Of a stretch of 25,884 nt of DNA, positions 23,861 to 25,884 are shown piece after piece. The DNA lies in assembly GCA_900545315.1 (NCBI GenBank), contig UQYM01000037.1:1-25884 (forward strand), written 5' to 3'. Position numbers and translations under genes: made by a program. Origin of the DNA: an uncultured Alistipes sp. Its GTDB lineage: Bacteria > Bacteroidota > Bacteroidia > Bacteroidales > Rikenellaceae. The notes below the pieces were generated by a model. The model searched no databases. It was not told the DNA's origin and saw nothing but the letters and a program-made list of their open reading frames with translations. Numbering within the stretch: position 1 is the stretch's first letter; every line of letters starts with the position of its first letter.

Positions 23861-24763
23861 TTATCCGATCTCTACATGATTCAACAACAGGTAACCAATG
23901 ACGAACGCCACGAGTGCGACAGCCAAAATCGTCACGATGTAGGTGGTATTGCGGGCCATTCGGCTGCGGGCCAATAGAGACTCAACAACGCCGATAGCAA
24001 CACCGACCACCAAAGCCACTACAACCACCAACAGCGTATCCCACCAAAGCACCGACACCAATGCCGAAGCTGCCAAAACAGCCAACAGCCCCGTTTTGAT
24101 CCAGCCAGCCAACGTAATCAGTGCCATATCGAATCCACTATAATCCAAAACCATGGCTTCGTGGATCATCGTCAATTCAAGGTGCGTGCGGGGATCATCC
24201 ACCGGAATACGTCCGGCCTCAACCAACAGGGCCTTGAACAGAGCGTACATCAACAACACCATAGCCACCACCATTTCGGTTGTTCCACCGCTGACACCGG
24301 CAAACACCTGTGAAAACGAGAGGGTTCCCGAAACCAGCGCTAGAGTGCCCACTACCAAGAAGAGTGCCGGCTCGAGCAGTGCACCGTAAAGGGCTTCACG
24401 ACTGGCCCCCATACCATCAATACTGCTACCAGTCTCCATAGCGGCCAAAATCAACATGACCCGACCCAAGGCCAACAGGTAACAAAAAAGCACCACATCG
24501 CCGTTAAACGAGATCACCGCCCGAAAGTCCCCCACAGGAACCAACAACAAGGCCACTAAAGTCGAAGCCAAATAGACTACAGGTGCCAAGCGAAACACCA
24601 ATCCGGTTGTGGGACTGTATATGGGCGTTTTGTGCATCAGGACTCCCAACCGCGTAATGTGTTGAAAGAAGGGTGCCCCTTTGCGACCGCTGAGCAGGGC
24701 TCGTGTCCGAACCACCACTCCGGGCAGCATCAAAGCAACAAACAGGCTTAATATCAAACTCAT
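23861..24763 (-). CDS. HyfC-like membrane subunit (NuoH/EchB family)
   Basis: This encodes 300 residues from the ATG at 24763. The frame can be extended four codons to a TTG, which is less likely. It is a NuoH-type protein of eight membrane segments with the family markers GRKGAPFFQ near the N-terminus, MGASREALYG, and the acidic loop EAGRIPVDDPRTHLELTMIH followed by EAMVLDYSG. That loop forms the entrance to the proton path beneath the large subunit, and its glutamates (about E182, E196 and E202) are intact. The gap to the hyfB-like gene is 79 bp, the widest in the operon. Confidence 0.88.
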   Translation of the reverse strand: MSLILSLFVALMLPGVVVRTRALLSGRKGAPFFQHITRLGVLMHKTPIYSPTTGLVFRLAPVVYLASTLVALLLVPVGDFRAVISFNGDVVLFCYLLALGRVMLILAAMETGSSIDGMGASREALYGALLEPALFLVVGTLALVSGTLSFSQVFAGVSGGTTEMVVAMVLLMYALFKALLVEAGRIPVDDPRTHLELTMIHEAMVLDYSGFDMALITLAGWIKTGLLAVLAASALVSVLWWDTLLVVVVALVVGVAIGVVESLLARSRMARNTTYIVTILAVALVAFVIGYLLLNHVEIG

Positions 24764-24842
24764 AGTTTTATTCAAGCATCATTAACGAGAGCAACTCTCC
24801 GCCCCTGCACGAAGGCGAAACAATGGTTACACTCTCTCGGAT

Positions 24843-25884
24843 TTATATCAGGTTCAAAGCTGTCAACACAAAGATCAAAGCCAGGAACAACAAGGCATAC
24901 AGCACATAATGGTCGATACGTGCCGTACGGAAAATCACCAATCTGGCATTGATCCGTCGCAACAAATAACTCCACCATTGGGCAAACAGTGAATCGAGCC
25001 GGTCTTTGTGGCGGACGTCGAAATTGTGTTCGGTAGGGAAAATTTCATCGGTACCGATACGGGCCGGATCCAATCGGTTGCTGATCATCCGCTCCGATAT
25101 TCGTCCAAGCCCTTCACTGAACGATTCACCGCTGTACTGCATATGTGAAGTGACCGCCGTGAAGCCGCAGTTCCAGGTTGGCGATGCGGTTTCGGGACGT
25201 CCTTTGAGAATTTGCCGTCGAACAATCCACAACACTATAATAAATACGACCAATAACCCCACGCCGAAACTCAGCGGACCAAAGCAGCCCGAAAGGAACA
25301 TCTCGCCCAATGTCGGTGATACGCCAACGGCCGGTGCCAACGCTCCAAAACCATTGGAGAGTCCCACAGCCAAACCGCTTACCCAGCGTAAAGCAAAAAG
25401 CGGCACAATCCCAACAATCAGAATCCCGGCCAAAGGCAGTGCCATTGCGATCAACATCGGCAGAGAGACTTCACGAGCATGATCGGCCTCCTCGGCACGA
25501 GGTATTCCGGAGAAGACCACGCCATAGAGTTTAGTGAAGGCCATGACTACTAACCCGCCAATCAGTGCCAGGAAAAGTATGCCGACCAGCGCCACGATGG
25601 TGACCGAACCGTTAGCCGCTACCCCCTGCAACAGTCCCCGATAGATCAAGAATTCCGAAACGAAACCATTGAACGGAGGCAGGGCACAGATCGCCAACAT
25701 TCCGATTAAAAAGAGTATGGCCGTGATGGGCATCTTTTTGCTCAGACCACCCAATTTATCGAGCGATGTGGTATGGGTTGCCGAATAGATATTGCCCGCT
25801 CCCATGAAGAGCAGTGTTTTGAAAAAGGAGTGGTTCAGCGTATGCAGCAAGGCACCGGCCATACCGGCCAAATAGATGGTCGAG
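24843..25884 (-). CDS. HyfB-like antiporter-type membrane subunit (NuoL family), 5' end outside window
   Basis: The reading frame stays open to the right edge, so only the C-terminal 346 or so residues are visible. They include ALLHTLNHSFFKTLLFMGAG with the conserved membrane histidine and lysine, HTTSLDKLGGLSKKMP, and ALPPFNGFVSEFLIYRG with the conserved glutamate, all typical of NuoL/HyfB. The C-terminal region has the WNCGFTAVTSHMQYSGESF motif of HyfB-type proteins, which differs from NuoL. A TTG near the right edge is not the start, because the residues before it (STIY) continue the family sequence. It is the first visible gene of the operon, so the promoter and any preceding gene lie beyond the window. 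Confidence 0.88.
   Translation of the reverse strand, partial: STIYLAGMAGALLHTLNHSFFKTLLFMGAGNIYSATHTTSLDKLGGLSKKMPITAILFLIGMLAICALPPFNGFVSEFLIYRGLLQGVAANGSVTIVALVGILFLALIGGLVVMAFTKLYGVVFSGIPRAEEADHAREVSLPMLIAMALPLAGILIVGIVPLFALRWVSGLAVGLSNGFGALAPAVGVSPTLGEMFLSGCFGPLSFGVGLLVVFIIVLWIVRRQILKGRPETASPTWNCGFTAVTSHMQYSGESFSEGLGRISERMISNRLDPARIGTDEIFPTEHNFDVRHKDRLDSLFAQWWSYLLRRINARLVIFRTARIDHYVLYALLFLALIFVLTALNLI

Noticed and set aside
23267..23977. 236-codon plus-strand frame rich in Gln and His
   Set aside because: It lies antisense to the hyfE- and hyfC-like genes, whose family matches are clear. The odd composition comes from reading membrane-protein codons backwards.
19441..25884. Functional hydrogenase-4 or formate hydrogenlyase operon
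   Set aside because: All NiFe-binding cysteines and the proximal cluster ligands are absent, and no hyp or formate dehydrogenase gene is visible, so an active hydrogenase is not supported.

Overview
This window looks like chromosomal DNA of a member of the Bacteroidota, most likely the order Bacteroidales. Several lines support this. Promoters of the TTTG-N(19-21)-TAnnTTTG type precede many genes and Shine-Dalgarno sequences are mostly absent. There is a DUF3078-type outer-membrane protein, a menaquinone gene of the futalosine route (mqnC), a tiny two-cluster ferredoxin and a K+-dependent membrane pyrophosphatase. G+C is about one half. I cannot name a genus from the sequence alone. No tRNA, rRNA, CRISPR array or intact mobile element is visible.

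Left part (1-9246): an unrecognised outer-membrane beta-barrel protein (minus strand) diverges from an AMP-forming acyl-CoA synthetase (plus strand). Next is a two-gene minus-strand operon of a Fur-family regulator and a QueD/PTPS-like protein with a zinc-ribbon tail, behind two abutting 17-bp palindromic operators. Then come mqnC, a 56-residue 2[4Fe-4S] ferredoxin, and a large secreted glycosidase-like protein of clan GH-A type.

Middle part (9247-18007): a membrane pyrophosphatase (minus), a TrmH-type RNA methyltransferase, panB, the 3' remnant of a GH127-type beta-L-arabinofuranosidase gene pinned between two strong terminators, endonuclease IV (minus), a DUF3078 barrel protein and an S41 C-terminal processing protease. 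Most of these units are bounded by clear hairpin terminators.

Right part (18204-25884, all minus strand, running off the right edge): a compact gene set hyfB-hyfC-hyfE-hyfF-hyfG-hyfHI resembling hydrogenase-4/formate hydrogenlyase, followed after only 7 bp by a pair of short chromate-transporter (CHR) proteins. This is the most interesting part of the window. The large subunit has lost all four cysteines that would bind NiFe. The small subunit has lost all four cysteines of the proximal (N2-type) cluster. Its ferredoxin domain has lost exactly the four ligands of one cluster while keeping the four of the other. The proton-channel residues of the membrane subunits remain. It therefore looks like an energy-converting-hydrogenase-related (Ehr) complex with its redox chain almost removed, possibly working with a CHR transporter. 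It is not a hydrogenase.
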